Positions 9,618 through 19,880 of a stretch of 38,779 bases of DNA are shown one piece after another. The position numbers and the translations under genes are program-made. The stretch covers positions 1 through 38,779 of the forward strand of contig MPUH01000712.1 in the NCBI GenBank assembly GCA_001970955.1. Reading direction: 5' to 3'. Numbering within the stretch: the first letter of the stretch is position 1; the number at the start of each line of letters is the position of its first letter. The notes under the pieces are model-generated. The model searched no databases and was not told the DNA's origin. It saw only the letters and a program-made list of their open reading frames with translations. The stretch comes from Stentor coeruleus (taxonomy: Eukaryota > Ciliophora > Heterotrichea > Heterotrichida > Stentoridae).

Positions 9618-11336
9618 TTATTTTAAGAAGTTAATACTCTTATAATTGACCATTGGCTTAGACTTTTCCAGTAGCCTATCCACAGCACATCCTTCATAAT
9701 ATCCCACCTTTGTATCAGCCGGGGACAAAGCTGAATAAAGAATAATATTTTCCAGTATTCTAGAATTAACTTCAGTAGGTGCTCTCGAATGAGTCTTTGA
9801 AACTTCTAAATCCCTAATATCAAAGCTTGACTTCGATTTACTATGAACCGACCTTAAATCCATACTTTTCAAAGCTTTTCTCTCAGGATGTTTAGCAATA
9901 AACGGATCAAAAGTACAATCCTGAACTTCTCTTTCAGTCAAGCAATCCCTAATCACTTCAGTTTTTTTATTTTTCTTATCAATCCACGCAAGGTTTTTCT
10001 CATAAAAATCCTTAGGTTGAGATTCAGGAACTACTGTTTCAGGGGGTTTTAAAAACAAACGTCTTAAAGAGTCAACAAGGGCAATTCCATTATCACATTT
10101 GACTTTTGATTCTTTACCAACTCTTATATTTTGATATAAAGGTGAAGATTTACATGTTGATAAATTTATATGGCAACGAGGCACAGTACAAGGAACAGGT
10201 TCTTGTGGGGAATGTAAAAATGATGCTTTATAATAAGAATTCTGCATATTAGCGAAATCTTTAGATGGACCTTCATGAAGACTATATGTTGATTGAAATT
10301 TAGACCCTGTATGCAATAAAGATCTATCAGTTTTGCTTTTACAAGAAACCGTTCCTGTATCTTTAACCTCACTAATTTTTTTCCCATGAGTAAGTCCTTG
10401 AGGTTTATCTTCAACTTGTGGGCTTAAATCCAAATTCAACATAGGAGTTTTTTTATCTAAAACCTTATCATTACCTTCAAAATTTCCATGTTCCAACTGA
10501 TTTGATGGTTTATCCATATTATTTTTTTTCTGGTCTTGTAACAAATCCATTTTCTTCTCATCAGTTTCTGTGATTTCTTGGGTTACTTCTCTAACAATTG
10601 GCATCTCAAATTTCCCTTCATCATTTTTTGATTTCGGGGTTTTTTCAATGTTTTCTGGAGTCATTTGTTTACAAGCTTCCTCGAGCTCATTGAGTTCATT
10701 TGTATGGAAACTTGATCCAACTGCTGAGTTATCTAAGCCAAGTTCAGGATAATCTTTATGTAATTCTTCTCTAAAAGCTTTCATATGTTCAGCATTATTA
10801 ATCACATCTTCTTGTTTTAATTGATTTTCTTGAGGTTTTTCTATAAAATCTTGGTTTATTACAATGTCAGTTTGACCTGTTGGGTTAATTATAGATAAAC
10901 CTTGAGGTCCTGGGTTTTGATTTAGGAGTTCAGAAAGGATGATTTTTTTATGAGGCTCAGGTTTGGAAGTGTCAATTATAAGTTCTGATGACACTTGTGA
11001 ACGATGATGAGGCTTTTGAGGATTCTTTGTTGGAGAATCGATTGGAGATAAGTCTTTACTACCAAAGTCAGCTGAAGGAAGCTTGGTTCCTGGTTTTGCT
11101 ATACGAGGACTTCTAGGTGTTGTAAGGTCTTTTTTGTTTATGCTCTCAGTTATGGGAATTCCAAGCATTTCAAGCTCACGTCTTGTAACGAGTTCAGCTA
11201 CTTTTCGTGACAAAGGATCTATTTTTGGCACTGAAGTAACTTTTTTCATCTCGTTGATATGCACTTCGGCCTTTTGAGAAAATAACTTGTTTTCTCGGTG
11301 CTTCCATTGATTGCTAAATGAGGCTGCATTATCCAT
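9618..11336 (-). CDS. Large, mostly disordered protein, function unknown
   Basis: A 572-residue hydrophilic protein with no membrane segment and little predicted order. The first 60 residues contain a helical part (KVAELVTRRELEML). About 65-330 is Pro/Ser/Glu/Lys-rich and low in complexity. A Cys/His-containing patch (CTVPRCHINLSTC) lies near 380-395 but is not a recognisable zinc finger. The most ordered-looking part is at about 420-500, with FLKPPETV and EREVQDCTFDPFIAKHPERK; short CTFxP motifs of this style occur in several ciliate cytoskeletal proteins, which is only a weak hint. The start is the ATG at 11336-11334 and the stop is TAA. It shares a 431-bp divergent promoter region with the MORN gene. 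No family name is justified. Confidence 0.82.
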   Translation of the reverse strand: MDNAASFSNQWKHRENKLFSQKAEVHINEMKKVTSVPKIDPLSRKVAELVTRRELEMLGIPITESINKKDLTTPRSPRIAKPGTKLPSADFGSKDLSPIDSPTKNPQKPHHRSQVSSELIIDTSKPEPHKKIILSELLNQNPGPQGLSIINPTGQTDIVINQDFIEKPQENQLKQEDVINNAEHMKAFREELHKDYPELGLDNSAVGSSFHTNELNELEEACKQMTPENIEKTPKSKNDEGKFEMPIVREVTQEITETDEKKMDLLQDQKKNNMDKPSNQLEHGNFEGNDKVLDKKTPMLNLDLSPQVEDKPQGLTHGKKISEVKDTGTVSCKSKTDRSLLHTGSKFQSTYSLHEGPSKDFANMQNSYYKASFLHSPQEPVPCTVPRCHINLSTCKSSPLYQNIRVGKESKVKCDNGIALVDSLRRLFLKPPETVVPESQPKDFYEKNLAWIDKKNKKTEVIRDCLTEREVQDCTFDPFIAKHPERKALKSMDLRSVHSKSKSSFDIRDLEVSKTHSRAPTEVNSRILENIILYSALSPADTKVGYYEGCAVDRLLEKSKPMVNYKSINFLK

Positions 11337-11767
11337 ATTGGCTGTTTAGGATTATAAGAGAATTTGGTGAGAGTTTTGATATGGGTTTTTTTAGTATTTA
11401 GGCAAGTGAAGGTTGGAGGATTTGGATAAAGTTTGATGATTGTGAATGGTTTTAAATATCAAAATTGTGAGTTTTAGGGATAGAGGCATGGCTGGGTGGA
11501 GATTCTTTTTATGATTATTTTTTAGACGAGGGTTTATTGTCGAGATTTTATTGAGAAAATTGGATAAGAATTGGTTTGAGGATTTAATGAAAAATATAAT
11601 AGTTTTAGGGTTGGGTTTAGTTTTCTTATCAAAGCTAATTTTTAACAAGATTGGTAATCGAAATAATTATCAAATAAACCCTATCTCTATATCCTACTAC
11701 AATAAAAGCTCAGTCCTTTTTAGTTATTCCTTAGAATTTACTAACAAAAAACCTAATAAACTATAAA
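11337..11767. promoter_or_regulatory. Divergent promoter region
   Basis: This region lies between the ATG codons of the disordered-protein gene (minus) and the MORN gene (plus). The left two thirds are strongly G-rich (11461-11520: 18 G, 3 C) and the right third C-rich (11641-11700: 4 G, 12 C), so both genes have C-rich, G-poor sense-strand upstream regions. A short plus-strand frame at 11551-11766 begins with a non-ATG codon, lies in this biased sequence and is not called. Confidence 0.5.
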
Positions 11768-12795
11768 ATGTTTGAAAAATATAACTGCACCTTAAATGTA
11801 AAAATGGAAATGCAAAAACGATCAACTCGTTCACTCTTAGAAAAAACTGCAGTTATATCTCAATACACCCAAACAATCCAAAACTACCTAAAAGTTTTTT
11901 CCGCAAAACAAACTCTCATCAAAGCAAAATGTGAAAAATCTTTAAAAAAATCCTACAAAGGGGAGTGCGATTTTTCCTGGTCATCTGACCTATATTTTAC
12001 CTACAATCTCAAAACCCCAAGAAGTGTATATTCAGGTCAATACTTTCAAAACAACTATCAATAAAAAAACCAGATTTTTCCTGGTCATCTGACCTATATT
12101 TTACCTACAATCTCAAAACCCCAAGAAGTGTATATTCAGGTCAATACTTTCAAAACAACTATGAAGGTCTCGGGCTCTTAGAAACTGAAGATTTTACTTA
12201 CACAGGATATTTCCTCAATAATAAATTCCAAGGTTTAGGGATACTAAAAAACGAACTAGAAATCTATATCGGGAATTTCATCAAAGGGAAATTTCATGGT
12301 TATGGAGAACTAAAAACCAAACATAGCATCTATAAAGGTCAATGGATTAAAGGATATAAAGAAGGTTTTGGATCTGAAACTTGGGAAGATGGGAAAGTAT
12401 ATCAAGGACAATATCATAATGGGATTATGGAAGGACAAGGGAAAATTGTTTATAGTAATAACAACTCATTTGATGGAGTTTTTGCTGATGGGGTTCCTAA
12501 TGGTTTAGGAGTTTTTATGTTTGCTGATAAGAAAAAATTCACTGGGAAAATGCTTAATGGCAAGTTTTCAGGGCATGGGACTCTTGAGAGACCGAATGGG
12601 GAAAAATATGTTGGGGATTTTGTTGAAGGGAAAAAACATGGTCAAGGTGAGTATTTTTATAGTAATGGAAAAAGATATGTTGGAGAGTGGAAAAATGGTA
12701 AACAAGATGGTACGGGAGCGGTTTATATGAAAGATGGGTCTTATAGATATGCTGAGTTTAGTGAGGGACAAGTTGTTAGGATTATAACTTTTTAG
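11768..12795 (+). CDS. MORN-repeat protein, interrupted by a probable assembly duplication
   Basis: Removing 104 nt (one copy of a 90-nt duplication plus a 14-nt spacer) yields one 307-codon frame from ATG 11768 to TAG 12793-12795. Residues 1-80 form a helical, basic N-terminal part. From about residue 85 there are nine consecutive MORN units with the YxGxxxxGxxxGxG pattern, including YTGYFLNNKFQGLG, YIGNFIKGKFHGYG and YVGEWKNGKQDGTG, plus a partial tenth. MORN arrays bind membranes or act as scaffolds, in ciliates often at the cell cortex or cilia. As printed, the gene splits into a 98-residue frame (11768-12064) and an open frame with no start before an internal ATG at 12427. Treating the ATG at 12427 as the start would lose five repeats. 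The family call is secure; the function is inferred. Confidence 0.88.
11969..12162 (+). repeat. 90-nt direct duplication with 14-nt spacer, inside the MORN gene
   Basis: Bases 11969-12058 recur identically at 12073-12162. The 14 bases between them (12059-12072) match neither flank. The 104-nt offset shifts the frame by two, and the spacer adds an early TAA. Deleting one copy plus the spacer restores an uninterrupted MORN protein. This is probably an unmerged contig overlap. Confidence 0.9.
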
Positions 12796-13195
12796 TCCTT
12801 AGTGCTTAAGTTTAAATATTTTTGTGAAGATATTTCGGATTAAAAAAAAAGTTTAAGGGAAATGAAGTTTTGTTTTTTTATGTATTTTTTTATAATATGC
12901 TGCGATTTTGAGTAGTTTGAATGATATATCTAGTAAAATCTATAGGATAAAATTATTATTTATGATATATAATAGACTAAAAATCAAATATAAACCGCCT
13001 ATAATAATTATACTAATACTTCTAGCTATAATATTCAATTATCTTATCCTTATCTTAAATTATAATTAAAACATAATTTTATAATATCCTATAAGCAAAC
13101 CTTATAATTAATCATATTATTACAATCTAATTACTTAATATATATAATATGGGTTTATAGTAAATCCTATTTATAAATGTATACAAAAAATTACA
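12796..13195. other. Convergent intergenic spacer
   Basis: This is a tail-to-tail spacer of 400 bp. It is G-rich on the left and C-rich on the right, switching around 12970. It contains long A/T runs and alternating TATA-type sequence but no gene. Confidence 0.5.
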
Positions 13196-16100
13196 TTACT
13201 TATTAATGACCTTTAGTATTTTGTTTTTCAGCTCAATATATATTTTCCTCCCTAGCACCAGATAAGCTTTTTCTTTAAGAAAGGTTTTACTAAAAGGGAT
13301 TTTCCTAAAAACTTGCTTTTTTGATAATGGGACTCTATACAAATTACCCCCTTCAGGCTTATAAACTTTAAAAGCAAACTCATCAGCAATTTCATTGTAA
13401 TGGACACTTATAATAATTACTGGTTTTAACTTATCAACACATTGATATAATAAAATGTCTTGTTCAAAAATTGATGACACAGAATGGGCTGAACTATTTT
13501 TCTCTTCAAATAAGTCTTCTTCTTCAGCTTCTGAGAATTCCAGTGTTGGGAACAACTTCGTCGGTACTGTATTTTCTTTATTATGCATCTTGACTATTCT
13601 ACACAAAACACCTGCGAACATTTTAAGCTGAGAATAATTTATAAATGTATTTAACAATATATTCTCATTAACCACACCAGAATTCATCAATATCAAAATC
13701 CCATCCTTAAGCTTTAAACTGCATTTTTCCCACAGTTTCCTAGTAAAATTATACGTCCTCAAAGTCAAAGCTATAGACTCAGTATCATTTATATTCCTAA
13801 TCACTGCAAATTTACTATTAAAAGGTACAGATGATTTCATAAAAACCTCATAATACAAATGCTTTGTATATTTTATATGGCTCGAATATAAAAGTTCACG
13901 CATAGGCGAAATAATATTATCAAATCTAAATACAAAATCCAATGAAAAATGATGTTCAAAAGTACATTCAGCTAAAATAATCTCCCATAGTTTAACTTCA
14001 GCTTTAGCCTGATTAACAACATGTTTCCCTTTTCCATAATTTGTATCAAAAGCATTTTCTTCTAATCCAAACATATCAGAATCATAAAGTTTACATACAA
14101 AATCTCGACTATTTTGAAAAATATGCAAATAAATCCTCCATTCTTCTAATAAAACCATCTTAGTTATCGTAACCAAAGCAAAAAGCCCACATATAAGCCT
14201 TGATCTTTGTAATATAATCTGTTCCTGATATACAGATTCCATAAGACAAGTGGAGTTTTCTTTAAGCATCTTGGCGATTTTTCTTTCAAAAAGCGGCTTT
14301 ATTGTAATAATATCTTGTTGTTTACAAGATTTAATAGCTGTAAACTGAAATGAACAAATAGAACGTGAAGAATTTGATGCTGATTCTGAGGCCTGGGCAA
14401 TTTTCCAACATGAAAAAGCTCCAAAAATCCCCCGAGCCAGTTGAAAATTCTCAACCAAAGGACCGAAAAAGCTTTTCTCATAATAAATCGCCGTATCTTC
14501 AACAATATTCAAACTAGGGAAGTGTTTTTTTAAATCAAGCATTGTAAAACAGGTCTCGACATCCCAAGATCCACTAAGACTATACAAATAAATTATGATA
14601 TTTTTCCTAACAACTACTGATACAAAATACCTACTTCCTTCAATAACTTTAATAGTTGAATGATCTTTTTGTTTTGTGTGGATATCATATGATAAAACTT
14701 TACCGCTGTATGTTTTTCTAATACAAATCTCGTTTTCTAGAATGCTTTTGACGATCTCACCCATCTCAAAAACCTTTAAAATACGGTTAACTTTATAGTA
14801 ATCTGTAACTAAACAACACAAAATCTCATTTTTCAAACGAATTTTGCCCTGGATTGATATACAACGATTTATCCCTGTGAATTTTAAATGAATAAAATCA
14901 GATTCTCCTTGAATTTTCATACAAGGGACAATACCATAGACTAGATTTGGAATTTCTTGATTTTGGTTTGTAGAAGAAAAGTTATCATAATTAGCATCCC
15001 ATTCTTCATGACATTCGGATTTTTGGGCTTTTGAACTGAGGAAAATGTTGTGTTCGTCAACAAAATCTTCAAGATGTGGGGATTTCATGATAATTCTAGA
15101 GTTTTTTATACAAAAATACTCGGAGAAGTTGTTGAATAAAAGGTCACGAGCTTGGGTTTGGAGTTTTTTTGTGCAGAAAGTATAGTATTCATCAAATTTG
15201 TAGGAAAAATTTAGGTAAAAAGATCGGACCTGCTCCCAGTTTAGGGTGTAATCTTCGAACCAAGTAGACTGCATTGCGATAAGCTCAAGGGATAAGGCTG
15301 TTTTATATGCTGTTTTCTTATTTTTAGCTCTTATGACTGAAAGTTTTAACATAAAATAACAGTTTTCTATATACACAATTCCTCTTTCTAATATACATCC
15401 AATAGTTTTCTCTTCAACACTTTCAATAAACTCTTCCTTTCTCAAAAACCCTTTTTCTTCATGTGTAGCATGTTCAATCATAGACTTTACAACCCCATCC
15501 TTACACCTTAAAAACTTATTTTGTTGAAAATCCTTTTTTAAACCTACACATAATACAAGATTTTCATACAAACTGTCTTCAAAACTTATAAGCGATGGAG
15601 AAAATTCTTCAAAAGTCCCAAGAGGTATAAAACTAAGTTTAAAACCATTAAGCCTATAAACAACTTCACATCTTAATAACGTGAATTTTACAATATCTTT
15701 TATAATCTCAATAGATTCTTCATCTGAAAAATTTATATCATCATATCCATCAATTGGAATTTGACCTTTCATAAGTTCCTTTTCAATAACCGTCCATGCA
15801 GTTTCAAATTCAAAAGGACATAAAAACCTTGAATCTGGTTTTATAGTATCAAAAATCACTATACGTGAATAAAATAATATATCAGTAAAACGATCAAATT
15901 CTCCACAGATCTGGAATTTATATGATATTGCTCCTGATTTTACACGAATATTATCAAGACATATACGCCATGTATATATTTTATGATTTATATTTTGCGA
16001 TATGTATAAATCTGGATGTGTTAAATTTAGGAAATCAAATAAAGTTGGCTTAAGACGACGGGCTGGATCAAATTTTATAGGTTTTATTGGGATTAAGATT

Positions 16101-17651
16101 TCATTATCAGAATCTTGTTGATACTCTTCTTCGAGTTCTTTAAGAATATCACTTTCTTCAGTGTTTTGGCCTTGGTCTGGCCATTTTTCTGATAAATCGT
16201 TTATGTTTGCTGCACGATTTGCTATGTCTAGAAAACTGTCGTAAGGGTTGAAATTGATTTTTGGCGCTTTTCTCCAGCTTTGAGAGGAATTGGATGAATT
16301 ATCGCCTGGGAGGATTTTTATGACGTAGTCTTTTATTATGTTTTTAGCTTTTTTCCTAGCTAGATAACCTTTGTAGTGTTTTTGGATTGTTATTGCTGCT
16401 TTGATTTCAAGTTTACGTAAGTGAGTTATGTCGTTTACGATACGTAGTTTTTTTTGGCTATCGTTGTCGAAGTCAGAAATTTTTGTTGTACGTTTTTCTT
16501 CAGAACGAAAATAGCCTTGAGAACCTTTAGGCTGAAGATTAATTATTGAAGAGGTGGAGTTAAATGAACTCTCCATAATATTCATAGAAATCGAAGGCAA
16601 ACTATCGACTAGATTACTCCTTAATGCACTAGCACTATTAGCATTTTTCATATCTTTTCCTATTTTTTTCTGCTTATTCCTACCAAAAATTTCTGCTAAA
16701 AGTTCTTTTTCATCCAATTTTTTCCATTTTGGTAATATCTTCTCACTTTCGGCTAAAGAATTTTTCCTTTTATTCGAAAACAATGGTGATGCTTTTCTTT
16801 TAACCACTTTTTCTGCATCCTGTTCTATAATTTTAAGTAGCTTTTTATCTTTAACAAACTTAGAACCAACAGCTTTAGAAAGTTCAAAAAGCTGTATAGC
16901 TTTAATATGATCACCAAGTTGACGTTTGATTGTAGCTAAATGATGATAAGCCAAACACAAACTCTGCATTTTTAAACGAAACTTTGCTATATCCCTAGGT
17001 TCCTTGCTTGGACATATATTTTCCTGTATATCAATAGTCTTATTAATTTTTAACTCACGTTCTAAAGCTTGCACAGCTCTTTTCGCATAAATTTCAGCTT
17101 TTACAAAATCCCCAGTTTTTGTTAAAACTATAGCATAAGAAAGCTCAGTATTTTGTTTACGGTTTCGAGTTATCAGTTGTTTAGGGAGAATTTTTTCAAG
17201 TTTTAATACTTTAACCCACATTTCTTCTTCATTTTTCGGATCTTTGATTCTGATTATACATTACTTTCTATAATAATCTGCTAGATAAGAAAATATTGTG
17301 AATCTTAATAATTGCTATACATTACTTTCTATAATAATCTGCTAGATAAGAAAATATTGTGAATCTTAATAATTGCCATTCAACTTTTTCTTTCCATCTA
17401 GGGTTGATTGGGTATAGAACTTTCCAGGCCCTATTTAGCTCTGTATAACATAAAGGAAGAAGTTTGTTTTTCTCATAAGTTCTAGAATTGGATATTGAAA
17501 TTTCTGCTATAAGTTTTGCTATTTCCCATATGTCTTCTTTTGAAGTTTTTAGCTTTGAGTAGGAATCTTCAAGAAATTTCAGGTATTCGTCTAATGTGGA
17601 ATGCTCTTTGAGATAAAATGCATGATTTAAGGCCTGCTTAACCTGTAGCAT
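13196..17651 (-). CDS. Large TPR and IQ-motif protein (one intron, one probable assembly duplication)
   Basis: Collapsing a 61-nt tandem duplication (17255-17376) and removing a 15-nt intron (17250-17264) joins two frames into one 1459-residue protein, from the ATG at 17651-17649 to TAA at 13196. Residues about 1-260 contain TPR-like helical hairpins (for example TKTGDFVKAEIYAKRAVQAL and LAYHHLATIKRQLGDHIKAI). About 260-385 is basic and Ser-rich. An IQ motif lies at about 394-413 (AAITIQKHYKGYLARKKA). The remaining 1000 or so residues are Phe/Ile-rich and beta-strand-rich with alternating charged segments, and match no family I recognise; their repeated FDxFTDIxFYSR-like and SLxLRTYNFTRKLW-like stretches hint at degenerate repeated domains. 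It is probably a calmodulin-binding scaffold and shares its TPR-IQ layout with the smaller gene at 6705-7721. An in-frame CTG upstream was not preferred over ATG. Confidence 0.85.
17250..17264 (-). other. 15-nt spliceosomal intron
   Basis: On the sense strand this reads GTAATGTATAATCAG: GT start, AG end, A at position 10, exactly 15 nt. Left in place it supplies an in-frame TAA; removed, it joins the TPR-encoding exons in frame as ...YYRK-IKDPKNEEE. Introns of 15-16 nt are characteristic of heterotrich ciliates. It lies partly in one copy of the adjacent duplication, and the other copy lacks the terminal AG. Confidence 0.85.
17255..17376. repeat. 61-nt exact tandem duplication
   Basis: Bases 17255-17315 repeat exactly at 17316-17376 with no spacer. 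The 61-nt unit shifts the reading frame by one, and collapsing it restores the TPR/IQ gene, so it is probably an unmerged contig overlap. Confidence 0.92.
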
Positions 17652-18048
17652 CAAAAATATAAATATGTCAAATATTCCTTGATACAGAAAATAAGTTTAA
17701 GAAATATTAAAACTTCCTTTCAATAAATAAAAAAAAATCCCATGATATCATCCCACAAGCCCATACTTACAAAATATTTTCCTATCAAAAAGTCATTTTT
17801 TCACTCCAACTTCATAACTACTGCTAATTAAAAAACTAAAAAATTCCCCCTCCTCATAAAAAATCTTCACCAAAAATTCCTCATGCCCAAAAATACCAAG
17901 GCACATTCTACATCTCTAATCCAAATAACCCAAAAAACTTCATTATAAAAACCCTCCAGCATTTTCCCACAAACTTTCTAAACCTATCTTCCAATCCCCC
18001 TACATAAAAATCCTAAAACTTCCCATAATTTGTTATAACATATATTAC
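17652..18048. other. Intergenic, upstream of the large TPR/IQ gene
   Basis: This 397-bp spacer separates two minus-strand genes. On the plus strand it is C-rich (many CCC and CCAA stretches) and G-poor. It should hold the 3' end of the TPR/IQ gene's upstream neighbour and the TPR/IQ promoter. No gene was seen. Confidence 0.5.
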
Positions 18049-18960
18049 TTACTCTAAAACCGATTTTTTTCCCCAAACAATATTTTTGACATTTATTTCC
18101 AAAACAACCGTCACTCCTAAGCAAACCAATAAACCAATAGCCATAACCGAACACACAATCTGAATACTTTCACTACAGTTTTCCTTATAAAACTCGCATA
18201 TTTCTCTTTTCTGTATACAATAAATCCCAATAATATGAAAAATTATAGTCCCTGACATATAAAATTCATGTTCCCATAAAAGCATGATAAATCCTATAAT
18301 AAACATACAAAACACAAAAAACACAACTTTAGCCTCATCAGAAGCTAAACCTGTACCTACTGCATTTATAGAAAATGTTAATGAAGTCATGAATTCTATA
18401 ATAATCAGAGGAAGTAGTAGAGAATACAATACTCCAAAGCCGAGAAACTCGATTTTTTTATTTATGTTGAGTTTTTTATGCTCTTTTCGTGCTGTTTTAT
18501 ATGCGTTTATTGTTAAAATCAAGCTTATTGCCCCTAGGATTGTATTGAAAATATAGAAAAAATTGTTTTCTTCTATAGATTTTGTAATCACAAATATTGA
18601 GTTTAGGATTGAGATTGTAAAGTTTGAATAACTGAGCTTTTTTGATATGTATGGGGTGATGTAATGAGGGTTTTTGAATAGGGCAAGGCTTTGGAATAGG
18701 GATAGGAAGACGATAATTCCCCAGTTTATACACTCGAAATAAGGGTCTTCGATTATTGGTAAGGAAAGGTCGAGTTCTGAGAAATTTAGAAGAATTGTTG
18801 CTGTAATAAAGCTGAAAACTTGAAAAAGAAAGGTTGTAATTAGCAATATATGAAGCACAGCCAAGTGACCTTTGGAATAATCTTGAAAGACCCATTCAGT
18901 TGGGATGTCATCAAATGTTAAAAACCGTTTAATCTTATCAAGACCAAAATAGCTTGACAT
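18049..18960 (-). CDS. Multi-pass membrane protein, function unknown
   Basis: A 303-residue protein starting at the ATG at 18960-18958; the frame is open nine codons further upstream, but only to a GTG. It has about seven or eight hydrophobic segments (near residues 30-57, 80-97, 113-131, 137-157, 173-197, 212-233, 236-250 and 268-291), separated by short charged loops such as YKTARKEHKKLNINKK. The N-terminal 25 residues are cytosolic-looking (MSSYFGLDKIKRFLTFDD). The layout resembles heptahelical ciliate membrane proteins, but no receptor or channel signature is visible. The stop is TAA. The gene itself shows the skew change: its sense strand is C-rich in the first half and G-rich in the second. 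No family is assigned. Confidence 0.82.
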   Translation of the reverse strand: MSSYFGLDKIKRFLTFDDIPTEWVFQDYSKGHLAVLHILLITTFLFQVFSFITATILLNFSELDLSLPIIEDPYFECINWGIIVFLSLFQSLALFKNPHYITPYISKKLSYSNFTISILNSIFVITKSIEENNFFYIFNTILGAISLILTINAYKTARKEHKKLNINKKIEFLGFGVLYSLLLPLIIIEFMTSLTFSINAVGTGLASDEAKVVFFVFCMFIIGFIMLLWEHEFYMSGTIIFHIIGIYCIQKREICEFYKENCSESIQIVCSVMAIGLLVCLGVTVVLEINVKNIVWGKKSVLE

Positions 18961-19880
18961 ATCTTTAATATGATTAGATGATTTCACTAATTATATTTCT
19001 AATATAATTCCTAAAACTTTTAAAATCATGTTTTTTTTACTATTTGGCATTCTTTGACTTTGTAATATATTTGCTAGCTTTTTTATAACTTAAATTTAAG
19101 TCTTAATAATAATAAAAATATCATGAATTTTTACTCCAAATAAGAAAATTGTAGTATTATTATACAGTTTTGCCATATAAAGATTATTATTATAATACTA
19201 AAGATAAAAATCGAAATTTAATATTTTAGTATACTCTATTCTTTTAGCATAATCATAAATTCATGATTTTTTCCATATAATTTTTATATATTAAATCTAA
19301 CTTCCATAAATTTGATATTATGATTATATATAAATAAGTCAATATTCTGCAGATCTTGAATCATTTAATCAATGAAATTTTAAGATTAAAGAAGTTTAGA
19401 TAAGGAAATAATTGAATTATTGAATCTGAGAAGTGTATGAAAAGTTTGGGTTAGATATTGGATTGATATGAAAAAGTATTGTATTTTATTAATATATTTG
19501 AATCAGAGGCTGGTGAGGATTTCTCAGAGATTGAAAAGGTTGAAATTTTATTGAATTCTTGTCTATTGTTATATAAGACTATTTTTGCTTAAGGTAGGGA
19601 ATATATCAATTCTATCAAAACCTAACTTGTTGCTAATATTAAAAATTCATTTATATCATTGAACTATAATAATCTACACAGTTTATCTTATTGTAAAATA
19701 CAATATAAAATCCTTTTATCATATTAAAATTCTCATCTTAACTTCTAATTATTCCTTTCATAATTTCTATTCTATTTCAACATAAAAAACCCTATTAACT
19801 AATTCTTCTAATATAAAAAACCCCTGATCTTCAAACCTATAATAAAAAAATCATTTTATATATCAAACCTTTTAAAAAGC
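18961..19880. other. Intergenic region with a possible coding relic
   Basis: This 920-bp stretch lies between two minus-strand genes and is mostly AT-rich. A block around 19390-19592 is G-rich on the plus strand and contains broken protein-like frames, listed separately. 19620-19880 is C-rich, G-poor sequence downstream of the next gene. No RNA gene was seen. Confidence 0.45.
19390..19592 (+). pseudogene. Possible decayed coding fragment
   Basis: Three short plus-strand segments in different frames read as plausible protein: one reading SLDKEIIELLNLRSV, one reading VYEKFGLDIGL, and a 41-codon segment at 19467-19592 containing FESEAGEDFSEIEKVEILL and ending at TAA. Frame changes at two points would link them. 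There is no ATG-initiated gene, no recognised family and no intron that repairs it. It may be a relic of a gene, or chance in G-rich sequence. Confidence 0.25.

Noticed and set aside
12427..12795. Separate 122-residue MORN gene starting at 12427
   Set aside because: MORN units continue in frame upstream of this ATG back to the duplication, so it is the 3' part of one gene.
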